A model generated the notes under the pieces. The model was given only the letters and a program-made list of their open reading frames with translations. It made no database searches and was not told the origin of the DNA. Positions 52,625 to 63,904 of a DNA stretch of 64,000 nt are shown in pieces. The DNA comes from Panopea generosa. Taxonomy: Eukaryota; Mollusca; Bivalvia; Adapedonta; Hiatellidae. How positions within the stretch are numbered: position 1 is the first letter of the stretch; each line of letters begins with the position of its first letter. The translations under genes were made by a program, and so were the position numbers. The stretch covers positions 4,450,374 through 4,514,373 of the forward strand of contig CM055901.1 in assembly GCA_029582155.1 (NCBI GenBank). Direction: 5' to 3'.

Positions 52625-55565
52625 TAGACTTGATGGGCAAGCAGCCTCTCAATACCTGTGTTATATACATGTACGTAAATGCTTGGTAGACCAGCTGCTT
52701 CACCAGTGCTTGTGTTGTACAAGAGGGATAGGTCAGCTGTCTTCTCAGTGCTAATGTTATATATTATTGGTAGTCCAGCTGACTTCTAAATGCTTGGGTT
52801 AAATTTGATTGCTAAGCAAACTGTTTTCTCAATGTCTTTTACGGAAGACTGGTAGATCAGCTGTCATTTTAATACCTGGATTAAATCTGATTGATAGGTC
52901 AACTGTCTTCTCAATACCTGGGTTAAATCTGATTGATAGGTCAGCTGTCTTCTCAATACCTGTGTTAAATCTGATTGGTAGGTCAGCTGCCTTCTCAGTA
53001 CCTGGGTTAATTTTTTATTGATAGGTCAGCTGTCTTCTCAATACCTAGGTTAGATCTGATTGATAGGTCAGCTGCCTTCTCAATACCTAGGTTAAATCTG
53101 AATGGTAGGCCAGCTGTCTTCTCAAAACCTGTGTTAAATCTGATTGATAGGTCAGCTGCCTACTCAATACCTGGGTTAAATCTGATTGATAGGTCAGCTG
53201 TCTTCTCAATACCTGGGTTAAATCTGATTGATAGGTCAACTGTCTTCATAATATCTAAGTTAAATCTGATTGATAGGTCAGCTGTCTTCTCATTACCTTT
53301 GTCAAATCTGATTGATAGGTCAGCTGCCTTCTCAAAACCTAGGTTAAATCTGAATTGTAGGTCAGCTGTCTTCTCAATACCTGTGTTAAATCTGACTGAT
53401 AGGCCAGCTGTCTTCTCAAAACCTGTGTTAAACCTGATTGATAGGTCAGCTGTCTACTCAGTACCTAGGTTAAATCTGATTGATAGGTCAGCTGTCTTCT
53501 CAATACCTTGGTTAAATCTGATTGATAGGTCAGCTGTCTTCTCAATACCTGGGTTAAATCTGATTGAAAGGTCAGCTGTCTTCTCAATACCTGGGTTAAA
53601 TCTTATTGATAGGTCAGCTGTCCTCTCAATACCTGGGTTAAATCTGATGGGTAGGTCAGCTGTCTTCTCAATACCTGGGTTAAATTTGATTGATAGGTCA
53701 GCTGTCCTCTCAATACCTGGGTTAAATCTCATTGATATGTCAGCTGTCTTCTCAATACCTGGGTTAAATCTTATTGATAGGTCAGCTTTCTTCTCAATGA
53801 CTGGGTTAAATCTGATTGGTAGGTCAGCTGTCCTCTCAATGACTGGGTTAAATCTGATTGGTAGGTCAGCTGTCCTCTCAATACCTGGGTTAAATTTGAT
53901 TGGGAGGTCAGCTGTCCTCTCAATACCTGGGTTAAATCTGATTGGTAGGTCAGCTGTCCTCTCAATACCTGGGTTAAATCTGATTGGTAGGTCAGCTGTC
54001 CTCTCAATACCTGGGCTAAATTTGATTGATTGGTCAGCTGTCCTCTCAATACCTGGGTTAAATCTGATTTATATGTCAGCTGTCTTCTCAATACCTGGGT
54101 TAAATCTTATTGATAGGTCAGCTGTCCTCTCAATACCTGGGTTAAATCTGATTGGTAGGTCAGCTGTCCTCTCAATACCTGGGTTAAATCTGATTGGTAG
54201 GTCAGCTGTCCTCTCAATACCTGGGTTAAATCTGATTGGTAGGTCAGCTGTCCTCTCAATACCTGGATTAAATCTGATTGGTACGTCAGCCTTCTACTCA
54301 ATACCTGGGTTAAATCTGACTGATAGGTCAGCTGTCTTCTCAATACCTTGGTTAAATCTGATTGATAGGTCAGCTGTCCTCTCAATACCTTGGTTAAATC
54401 TGATTGGTAGGTCAGCTGTCTTCTCAATACCTTGATTAAATCTGATTGGTAGGTCAGCTGTCCTCTCAATACCTTGATTACATCTGATTGGTAGGTCAGC
54501 TGTCTTCTCAATACCTGGGTTAAATCTGACTGATAGGTCAGCAGTCTTCTCAATACCTTGGTTAAATCTGATTGGTAGGTCAGCTGTCTTCTCAATACCT
54601 TGATTAAATCTGATTGGTAGGTCAGCTGTCTTCTCAATACCTTGGTTAAATCTGATTGGTAGGTCAGCTGTCCTCTCAATACCTTGGTTAAATCTGATTG
54701 GTAGGTCAGCTGTCCTCTCAATACCTGGGTTAAATCTGATTGGTAGGTCAGCTGTCTTCTCAATACCTTGATTAAATCTGATTGGTAGGTCAGCTGTCTT
54801 CTCAATACATGGGTTAAATCTGACTGATAGGTCAGCAGTCTTCTCAATACCTTGGTTAAATCTGATTAGTAGGTCAGCTGTCTTCTCAATACCTTGATTA
54901 AATCTGATTGGTAGGTCAGCTGTCTTCTCAATACCTTGGTTAAATCTGATTGGTAGGTCAGCTGTCTTCTCAATACCTTGATTAAATCTGATTGGTAGGT
55001 CAGCTGTCTTCTCAATACCTTGGTTAAATCTGATTGGTAGGTCAGCTGTCCTCTCAATACCTGGGTTAAATCTGATTGGTAGGTCAGCTGTCCTCTCAAT
55101 ACCTTGGTTAAATCTGATTTGTAGGTCAGCTGTCCTCTCAATACCTGGGTTAAATCTGATTGGTAGGTCAGCTGTCCTCCTGTCCTCTCAATACCTGGGT
55201 TAAATCTGATTGGTAGGTCAGCTGTCCTCTCAATACCTGGGTTAAATCTGATTGGTAGGTCAGCTGTCCTCTCAATACCTGGGTTAAATCTGATTGGTAG
55301 GTCAGCTGTCCTCTCAATACCTGGGTTAAATCTGATTGGTAGGTCAGCTGTCCTCTCAATACCTTGGTTAAATCTGATTGGTAGGTCAGCTGTCCTCTCA
55401 ATACCTGGGTTAAATCTGATTGGTAGGTCAGCTGTCTTCTCAATACCTGGGTTAAATCTGATTGGTAGGTCAGCTGTCTTCTCAATACCTGGGTTAAATC
55501 TGACTGACAGGTCAGCTGTCTTCTCAATATCTGGAATAAATCTTATTGGTAGACAAGTTGTCTTA
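52625..55565. repeat. 42-bp tandem array (about 64 regular units from 52845)
   Basis: Unit: ggtaggtcagctgtcctctc aatacctgggttaaatctga tt. Variants (gatagg, cttctc, ccttgg) are arranged in blocks, indicating segmental expansion of groups of units. As 42 is divisible by three, no frame shifts accumulate. Long open frames appear on plus (53131-54435) and in two minus frames; all encode a 14-residue repeat such as GLNLIDRSAVFSIP. Nearly every unit has the E-box CAGCTG. Units 52625-52845 are diverged edge copies. There is no start context, splice support or recognised domain. Confidence 0.96.
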
Positions 55566-55569
55566 ATAC

Positions 55570-56625
55570 ATGTAAGATAGGTGATATATATTTTTAATAA
55601 TGTGGATAGGCAAAACAATTTGATGCTTTATTTTCTAATTCCTTGCTCATTCTACCCTAAAGCTAATTTTTTTCTGAGAAACATTGATAATGGACAAAAA
55701 TGCAGTTGTAAGGTGATATATTTCTGTCTTAATATTTATCATCCACATTCATAACTCATCTTCATATATAAAATACCATGTTTAATGGGGGATTACGGAT
55801 TTATGTCTTTGCAAGTACCAGTACAATGCATGACAGTGTTTCTGAAGTAATAATCTGCCATCATTTCCATTTACTTGAGAAAATCATGATATTGTCATTG
55901 ATTTTGATAGACTGAAATATATATTGTAAATATGCTATGAAGTAACATAATCACTTGTTAATTTGAGATGGTATTACTATAAAATCGTTGACATTTCACA
56001 TGTTCTGATATATGAGGAGAGACATTTGCTAGAAAATACATAATTTAAGCATTTTGTTATAATTTGATAATCAGAAATTATCATAGATTGATTAACTAAA
56101 CCAGTTGAGTCACAGGCTAGATTGAGGTAAAAAATTACCACTCACAGGTAAAAATAAACAATTGCAAGAAAAATAACCAACCACAAAAAGGCAATTTACT
56201 ACAGGAAAAGTAACCAATCAAAAAAAAGTAACTAACTACAGGAAAAGTAACCAAATACAAAAAAAAAAAGCAACTGTGAAAATCTGATTATTACATGTGT
56301 AGTATTGAACTAGAGTTTAAGATTGAATTGTTGAAATCGTGTTAAAATTTGTATATTTCAGAATTTATTTTGAAACAATGTTCATATCTGGTATCATAGT
56401 GGAAAAAATATAATTGTCACGAGTCTGATTATGTGAATAAAATATTAAAATCCTATGAATAGTGTTGTTAACTCTGAAATCCCTGTAAACATTAACAGTT
56501 ATATCATTTAGGTCCCTTTTTAGGTCCTCAGTTTGTGCAACATCGCATCTTTAATCCTATTAAAATGATGGTGTTCATGGAAGACACCAGATAGACTGTT
56601 TACAAGAGATAATTATACTTAGTCT
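55570..56625. other. intergenic, no recognised gene
   Basis: AT-rich. 56140-56280 contains short repeats of aagtaaccaa(c/t)ca. Otherwise nothing recognised. Confidence 0.4.
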
Positions 56626-56627
56626 AG

Positions 56628-56795
56628 GAGCATGTGGTCTAATGGTACAGCATAGACCTGTGATTAGGGGTCGGGTGGGCAATGTGTAGTGTCCTTGAGC
56701 AAGACACTTTATGCACATGTTTAGTACTGGTTCTACCAGGAATGTGATTAGTCAAGAACTTGCTTCACAATCAATGTAAAATAAATATGTATAAT
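56628..56795 (+). repeat. SINE family B copy 3
   Basis: Head gagcatgtggtctaatggta is worn; body gtgtccttgagcaagacact, tgcacatgtttagtactggt, tctaccagga; tail tcacaatcaatgtaaaataa. Confidence 0.75.
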
Positions 56796-56819
56796 AAAGT
56801 AAATAATAACAAAAGCGTG

Positions 56820-57395
56820 CTATATTTACATGCACTTAGTTTATAGGAAACTATCATACACCAAGTTTATAGGATATTATACATTTAGTACATAAGACAC
56901 TGCCATACATTCATTTTATAGGAAACTATCATATACTCGGTTTATAGGACATTGATACATTTAGTTTTTAGGACACTGGTACACTTAGTTTATAGGACAC
57001 TTTGATACACTTAGTTTATAGGACACTGACACACTTAGTTTATAGGACACTGATACCCTTAGTTTTTAGGACACTTTGATACACTTACTTTTTAGAACAC
57101 TACCATACACATAGTTTATAGGACACTTTATAGGACACTGATACTTAGTTTATAGGTCACTTTGATACACTTAGTTTATAGGACACTTTGATACACTTAG
57201 TTTGTAGGACACTTTGATACACTTAGTTTGTAGGACACTTTGATACACTTAGTTTGTAGGACACTTTGATACACTTAGTTTGTAGGACACTTTGATACAC
57301 TTAGTTTATAGGACACTTTGATACACGTAGTTTTAGGACAGTATCAGGTAGTTGATGTATAGGACACTTTAGTTTATAGGACACTGTTAGACACA
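56820..57395. repeat. 26-bp tandem array (about 20 copies)
   Basis: Unit: tgatacacttagtttatagg acactt, with gtttgtagg variants in one block. Confidence 0.93.
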
Positions 57396-57499
57396 TACTG
57401 GTAACATGAAAAGAACAGATACTCTATTTCCGACTTGTACATAAATATGAATCGTCATAATAACATGATTGTAAAACATAATATCGCGTTATATATACC

Positions 57500-57622
57500 G
57501 TTACCATTACCATTATATGTATATATAAAGTCACCTACTGATTTCATTACCATTATATATATATAAAGTCACCTACTGATTTCATTACCATTATATATAT
57601 ATAAAGTCACCTACTGATTTCA
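57500..57622. repeat. about 38-bp tandem repeat, three copies
   Basis: cattaccattatatatatat aaagtcacctactgattt repeated three times. Very high identity. Confidence 0.9.
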
Positions 57623-57826
57623 GCGAGTGGTTTTGCATTGTTTTAATTTTAAATATCACGGGAAGCTGTTACAAATGTGGTTTTATGGCAACAAAACCGG
57701 TAAAATTACATATACAATTTTGATCTTGTGGAAATACAAACAGTATCCAACATAGCATGTGAATAGAGGGCAATAAGGATATCATTTACAAAATTTTATT
57801 TACTTTTCATTTACTAATTTTCGTGC

Positions 57827-57846
57827 CCCCCCCCCCCCCCCCCCCC
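57827..57846 (-). repeat. C/G homopolymer tract
   Basis: A C run followed by T- and A-rich runs. The flank matches 8290-8440 (cgaccctttttattttcc, aaaacatcgaaaaatttt, ccgccctccc), so the tract belongs to a dispersed repeat present twice in the window. Confidence 0.6.
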
Positions 57847-58544
57847 GACCCTTTTTATTTTCCTTTTTTTTTTAAAAAAAAAAACATCGAAAAATTTTAA
57901 AAAAGGAAAATAAAAATAAAATCCTCCCGCCCTCCCTGTTTTTAAGAAAAAATTTGATGATAATCTAGCAATTTTTTGAATTTATAATGGCCTTAACCGA
58001 CAGGTGACTTAATACTCCAGTATCTTGTTGAATATACATATACATATCTAAATACAAGAACTACTTTTAATCATAGTACAGTCCTTCAACTACAAGAGGA
58101 TGGACACGTGTATTAAATATTTAAATGATGCTTATGTCTTGCATTGCCTATTATATATACTTGGCAGCGTTTACTGAGAATGTGTCCGAAATAGATGAAG
58201 CCTATTTAAAATAAGTCTCATTAAACATTTAAAATGCTGTTAATATGGCGCCGTCAGCTATCTTGGTTAGTAAATATAGATAATATCTTCTAATCGAAAC
58301 ACCTGTCAACCTGGGGAATTATGTAAATGTGCTTCACAATTCTGAAGGCAATTATCGAATGGTGGAATTTACATCAGAAATCATGAACAGTTTACGCTCT
58401 TCAAGTAAATGTTATAGGAATATTCCCAAGATGGTGATTATTAACGCAAACATCAGAACAAAATAATGACGAGATTAATGTGAAATATACTTTAAGATAC
58501 GAAAACTGTTAAAAAGACCACGACAATGTTATTATGTTTGAAAT

Positions 58545-58640
58545 TTAGCGTAAAATTTATGCCATCGAAGGCTTACAGGCGATCAATTAACGTAACCACT
58601 CTTTCCTGGGATCCTGGAACCAATACTCGAGCACTGGAAC
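58545..58640 (-). repeat. SINE family A fragment
   Basis: gcgtaaaatttatgccatcg, ggcgatcaattaacgtaacc, actctttcctgggatcctgg. Confidence 0.65.
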
Positions 58641-58724
58641 TGAAACAAGGAAAAATACTATAATGATTAAGAATAATTTATGGTTGGATTACAAAACTAC
58701 GGAAAATGTGATTACTAACAAAAA

Positions 58725-58985
58725 TGAATGAGGGCTAACAGATGATCATTTATCCTAACCGCTCTATCCTGGAATCCTAGATGTTTAACCCGTACTCCAG
58801 CATACCCATCCCCGCAAGTAACTGATAACTCCCACTTGAATCGACAGTGAGAGACGAATGGCAATGAGACACAATTGCGTACGAGTATATCGGTCACCAC
58901 GGAGACTGGCCGGGTGGGAATTCGAACTCGCATCCCCATCCCGGATTGATATTTTGATGCGCTACCGACTGAGTCGGACTATTGC
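58725..58985 (-). repeat. SINE family A copy with intact tRNA-like head
   Basis: On minus CTCAGTCGGTAGCGCATCAA is the A box and GCGAGTTCGAATTCCCACCC the B box. The body then reads through the shared GTCTCCGTGGTGACCGATAT and later family blocks. This is the best reference copy for the head. Confidence 0.8.
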
Positions 58986-59344
58986 ATTATACGTCAGAGG
59001 TAACTACCCGTAACTATGGCAATGTAATCAGAAGATGTGTATTTTTCTTGTCTTCCGAAAACGCCTTACTTTTTTGCTTTTCATTCTATTTGCAACATTA
59101 AATAGTATAGACATCTGATACAAATAGATTGATAATTATGATGAACATCGTTTGAATGCTTTATTACTTGTAAGTTAGTACTCCGCGGCCAACTGCTCTA
59201 ACTTGATCATAATGCAGTTACACTGACAAGTAACTGCAATCAAATGAATTAACTGTTGCGTAAGATTTAGTCTTATTTCTCACATTTGATCGGCTGCTGT
59301 GTTGGTTTGGTCCTGCTAGTCTTTGTTTTCTTTTTTTGTTTATC

Positions 59345-61285
59345 GAAAACGTCTAGGTGGTTGGTAGCAACAGAGTTGTGGTGTTTACCTCCCATGATGA
59401 AGGTGGTTCGCTACTAGCCTTGGTTTCCTTTTCTTTTTTTTCTTTTTTTTTTTTTTTTTGAATGGGGTTTAACGCCATTTTCAACACATTTCAGGTTATA
59501 TATGGCATATCCAGTTTTACTGGTGGAGGAAGACCTCAGACTGAGTCAGACTGAGTAGAACCACCGTCCTTCCGCAAGTAACTGGAAACTTTCTCACATA
59601 AAGTTTTTGGAGCGAGCGGGACTCGAACCTACGACCATAGCGGTGAGAGGTAAGTGATCTTGAGACGGCGCCTTAGACCACTCGGCCACGGAGGACCCTA
59701 TTTCCTTTTCTATTTCACTAAAACATCTACTGGGGTTGGAAGCAGCTGAGTTGTGGTGTTTACCTCCCATGATGAAGATCCTTGGTTTCCTCTTCTGTTT
59801 CACTAAAACGTCTACTGGGTTATACTTTCATTGTTCGTAACAGCTGAATTGTGGTGTTTACCTCTCATGATGAAGGTGGCTCGCTACTCTCATTGGTTCC
59901 CTCTTCTGTTTCCCTAAAACATATACTGGTTTACACTTACATGCAGTGTAGCAGCAGCTGAGTTGTGGTGTTTACCTCCCGTGATGAAAGTGGCTCGCTA
60001 CTAGCCTTGGTTTCCTTTTCTGTTTCACTAAAACATCTACTGGGTTATACCTACATGGTGCGTAGCAGCTAAGTTGTAATGTTTACCTTCCTGTGATGAA
60101 GGTGGTTCGCTACTATCCTTGGTTTTCTCTTTTGATTCTCTAAAACATCTACTGTTTACTACTACATGGTGTGTAGCAGCTGCGTTGTGTTTACCTCCTG
60201 TGATGAAGATGGCTCGCTACTATCCTTGGTTTTCTCTTCTGATTCTCTAAAACATCTACTGTTTTACACCTACATGGTGAGTAGCAGCTGAGTTGTGATG
60301 AAGGTGGCACGTTACTAGCCTTGGTTTCCTTTTCTGTGTTTCTAAAACATCTACCGGTTTACACTTACATGGTTCGTAGCAGCTGAGTTGTGGTGTTTAC
60401 CACTCGTGATGAAGGGGCTCGTTAATAGCATTGGTTTCCTTTTCTGTGTCTATAAAACATCTACTGGTTTACACCTACATGGTTGGAAGCAGCTGAGTTG
60501 TGGTGTTTACCTCCCATGATAAAGGTGGCTCGCTACTAACCTTGGTTTACATTTCTGTTTCCCTAAAACATCGACTGGTTAACACCTACATGGTTCGTAG
60601 CAGCTGAGTTGTGGTGTTTACTTGCTGTGATGAAGGTGGCTCGCTACTAGCTTGGTTTTCTTTTCCGTTTCTCTAAAACATCTACTTGTTTACACTTACA
60701 TGGTGTGAAGTAGCTAAGTTGTGATGTTTACATCCCGTGATGAAAGTGGCTCGCTGTTAGCCTTGTTTTCCTTTTCTGTTTCGCTAAAACACCTACTGTT
60801 TTACACCTACATTGTTAGAAGCAGCTAAGTTGTGGTGTTTACCTCCCGTGATGAAGGTGGCTTGCTTCTATCCTTGGTTTCCTTTTCCTTTTCCCTAAAA
60901 CATCGACTGGTTAACACCTACATAGTTCGTAGCAGCTGAGTTGTGATGTTTACCTCCTGTGATGAAGGTGGCTCGCTACTAGCATTGGTTTCCTTTTCCT
61001 TTTCCCTGAAACATCGACTTGTTAACACCTACATGGTTCGTAGCAGCTGAGTTGTGGTGTTAACTTCCCGTGATGAAGGTGGCTCGCTACTAGCATTGGT
61101 TTTCTTTTATGTTTCTCTAAAACATCTACTGGTTTACACTTACATGGTGTAAAGTAGCTAAGTTGTGATGTTTACATCCCGTGATGAAGATGGTTCGCTG
61201 TTAGCCTTGGTTACATTTTCTGTTTCCCTTAAACATCTATTGTTTAATACCTACATGGTTGGTAGCAGCTGAGTTGTGGTGCTGA
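59345..61285. repeat. about 110-bp tandem array (about 16 copies)
   Basis: Unit phrases: agctgagttgtggtgtttac, ctcccgtgatgaaggtggct, cgctactagccttggtttcc, ttttctgtttctctaaaaca and tctactggtttacacctaca tggttcgtagc. Units vary in length by several bases. A SINE splits the first unit. Confidence 0.92.
59435..59700 (-). repeat. SINE family C, complete, with 11-bp target duplication
   Basis: Inserted in the 110-bp array with TTTCCTTTTCT at 59424-59434 and again at 59701-59711. On minus: head GTCCTCCGTGGCCGAGTGGT CTAAGGCG...GTAGGTTCGAGTCCCGCTCG (Leu/Ser-type with long variable arm), body, then GGCGTTAAACCCCATTC and a long A run (T run on plus, about 59434-59459). These are the marks of LINE-mediated retroposition. 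Confidence 0.9.
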
Positions 61286-61289
61286 TTAC

Positions 61290-61960
61290 CCAGCTAGCTA
61301 GATAAGTTTAAACGTATGGTTTTCATAACGTCATGCTACTAATGAGAGAGTGCAACGAATGCTGAATTATGTTTGAATTTATTTAATAAAAGATTGCTTA
61401 AATACAAGAAGAATGATACACAAACAATGGACTACATTACTGTGTTGAGAGCTTTAATTCTTTGCTGCATGCATATTATTATAATGTTTTTGTCATTGAA
61501 TGTATCTCATATTTCAGCAGTGAGTTAGCTACAGAGATCGGCATGATTAAAACAAATCATATCAATCAATAATTCATTAATTCAATTCAATACACATGAC
61601 TGAGATTTCGGGTGGAACCTTTAGTATTTATATAATACGAGTAACTCTTTGAATAATTTTGGTATCAAATTAAAGTTGATGTACTATTTTAACTTCACAT
61701 GATAGGAATAGACAATTTATGTAGGACGATGATGGAAAATATTGACAATATTGTAAACATTTTCACCAAATCTCGATTGAATATCAGTATAAAACTTACT
61801 CCTCTGATCACTAAAATAATAAAATCAAATAATGTATGTTGTACATCACCATTGTACACAGTTTATCTTAAGTAGTCGAATACGCAGAATCTAGCTATTA
61901 TATTCACATCACACCTACACGAGTATAGCATCTTTGAATTGGATCTATAGATATTCCAAA
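61290..61960. other. intergenic, no recognised element
   Basis: AT-rich, no coding frame or repeat recognised. Confidence 0.4.
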
Positions 61961-61969
61961 TTATATCGT

Positions 61970-62690
61970 TATATTTTTACAGTGTTCACTCATTCTTATG
62001 GTAATGTACTTTTTGAATGATCCACTTATATCGTTATATTACAGTTTTCACTCATTCTTATGAAAATGTACCTGTTGAATGGCCAACTTATACTGTTATA
62101 TATTTCTACAATTTGCACACATTCTTTTGATAATGTACCTGTTGAATGGCCAACTTATACTGTTATATATTTCTACAATTTGTACACATTCTTTTGATAA
62201 TGTACCTGTTGAATGGCCAACTTATACTGTTATATATTTCTACAATTTTCACTCATTCTATTGATAATGTACCTGTTGAATGGCCCACTTATATCGTTAT
62301 ATATTTCTACAATGTTCACTCATCCTTATGGTGTACGTCTTCAATGACCTACTTATATTGTTAAATATTTTTACAGTGGTCACTCATTCTTCTGATAATG
62401 TACCTGCTGAATGAATCATTTATATCGTTATATATTTATGTATTTTAACAAAGTTCGCTCATTCTTATGATAATGTACCTGTTGAATGGCCCACTTATAT
62501 CGCTATATATTTACAGTGTCCTCTCTTTCTTAAGGTAATGTAGTTTCAAACGACCCACTTATATCATTATATATATTTACAATGTTCACTGATTTTTATG
62601 ATATTTTTAATATATACATATTGAATGGCTCACTTATATCATTCACTCTTTCTCATGGCATTACACCTGTTGGCTGGCCCACTTATATCT
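61970..62690. repeat. 67-bp tandem array reaching the KCNE-like stop codon (about 10 copies)
   Basis: Unit: ttgataatgtacctgttgaa tggccaacttatactgttat atatttctacaatttgcaca cattctt. The three copies at 62079-62280 are nearly identical, outer ones diverged. The last recognisable copy reads cacctgttggctggcccact tatatctta, and its end includes the stop codon of the minus-strand gene at 62683-62685. Confidence 0.88.
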
Positions 62691-63129
62691 TACTTTGTTC
62701 CCCAAAATGTATTTTTTGTTCCGAAATCACCAGTGGAACTTCCAAACAAGACACATAGTCCTCTTCCTCCTCATTCGCCATTTTATCTTTCAGTTTATCC
62801 ATGTAGTTTTTAATCTCGAACATAGGCGTTTTGAACCTTTCCCTTGCAACAAATTCCGAATAGTAATGCGCCATTTCGGCTTCTTCCCTTTCTCGACGGA
62901 CATATTTCACCATTAAAATCACCATACTGAACGCGTAGAACAACAATACCACCACTATATACAGTAGAGCGTCATGTGACGAGGCGTGAGTTTTGGGCGT
63001 GGTCGTGTTGCTGGACGAGTTTGCACACAACACAGCCAAACCCGGCGCTCGTGTTATCACTTTTTCAGAGAAATTACTAATTCCGGACAGTGTGTCGTTT
63101 GAAGCTCTCAGTAAATCATTTAAGAACAT
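62683..63129 (-). CDS. single-pass membrane protein, KCNE (MinK/MiRP)-like
   Basis: 148 residues in one exon. Residues 1-53 would be outside the cell and carry four N-glycosylation sequons (NDT at 11, NFS at 19, NSS at 37, NTT at 41). Residues about 54-75 (ALLYIVVVLLFYAFSMVILM) are the only membrane segment, followed by the basic KYVRREREE and a charged tail with EEEED near 120. Size, lack of introns, sequons and the Y-x-V-x...FY...I-x-x-x-Y-x-R-x-x-R layout fit KCNE potassium-channel beta subunits, which tune voltage-gated channels. It opens with the first in-frame ATG after a TGA at 63204-63202; a GTG nine codons upstream is less likely. The family call rests on topology and one segment, so another type I membrane protein is possible. 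Confidence 0.6.
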   Translation of the reverse strand: MFLNDLLRASNDTLSGISNFSEKVITRAPGLAVLCANSSSNTTTPKTHASSHDALLYIVVVLLFYAFSMVILMVKYVRREREEAEMAHYYSEFVARERFKTPMFEIKNYMDKLKDKMANEEEEDYVSCLEVPLVISEQKIHFGEQSKI

Positions 63130-63900
63130 GTTGAATGCTACTTCCGTAGTGATCACATCGTGTATTCCTGTCTCAACTGCATATGGAAGATTGTTATTTG
63201 TTCAGATATTGAAAAAATCACACACAATCTTTTGAAGTTACCGAATCACATCTTTAAACTAAACGCACTGCCCACGATTCATGTTTCCAATAGTTACAGC
63301 AGCCGAAAACTTTAAGATACTAGTTCCGTTGTGGGACACTACAGCAGTCGGATAATAAATACGAGTTGGTGAATACAACTTTAAATTGTTATTGTAATTG
63401 TTTTAAAGAATATAATCGACTGGCGGACTCTTTGCGTTCAAAGAGCTCTGACGGAACTCGATATAATTAGAAAAAAATCACAACCTGATTAATTAATATA
63501 TTTATTGTTGTCTTTAGTGTCTCGTGTCCACGTGTCATTTGCATGACCGGCATTGTCTGTATTAAGAGTCCATTTTCATTTCCCTTTTCCCCTATTTTTA
63601 TGATTATTTCGAAATTATAAATTAGTTTTACAAAAATAAATCTCACATTGGTATTGATTTCTGACAGTTATCCGTTATTATTGTACTACGGTAATGGTAT
63701 ATGTTTCTCTTGTTGCTTCCGGTCGTTCAACTCACGACACTAATTATATCCAGTAAAATGTCAGATAAAGCCAGATATAACATCTGCAGCAAGAAATATT
63801 GACATTTCTCACCGATGTCGTGTTTCAATGATCTCTCTAGTTTCCTGTTTCAGTGATTTCTCTACTTGTTATAATAACATTTCTTAATACGTGCATTTGT
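63130..63900. other. upstream region of the KCNE-like gene
   Basis: No gene recognised. A promoter for the minus-strand KCNE-like gene should lie here, but no element stands out. Confidence 0.35.
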
Positions 63901-63904
63901 TATT

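Noticed and set aside
53131..54435. 434-codon plus-strand open frame
   Set aside because: It is a by-product of the 42-bp array, whose length is a multiple of three. Comparable frames are open on the minus strand, and it lacks a start context, splice sites or recognised domain. Its 434-residue length equals that of DEK by coincidence.
54107..55618. Minus-strand open frames of about 250 codons in the same array
   Set aside because: Same cause; two minus frames are open at once, which argues against selection for coding.
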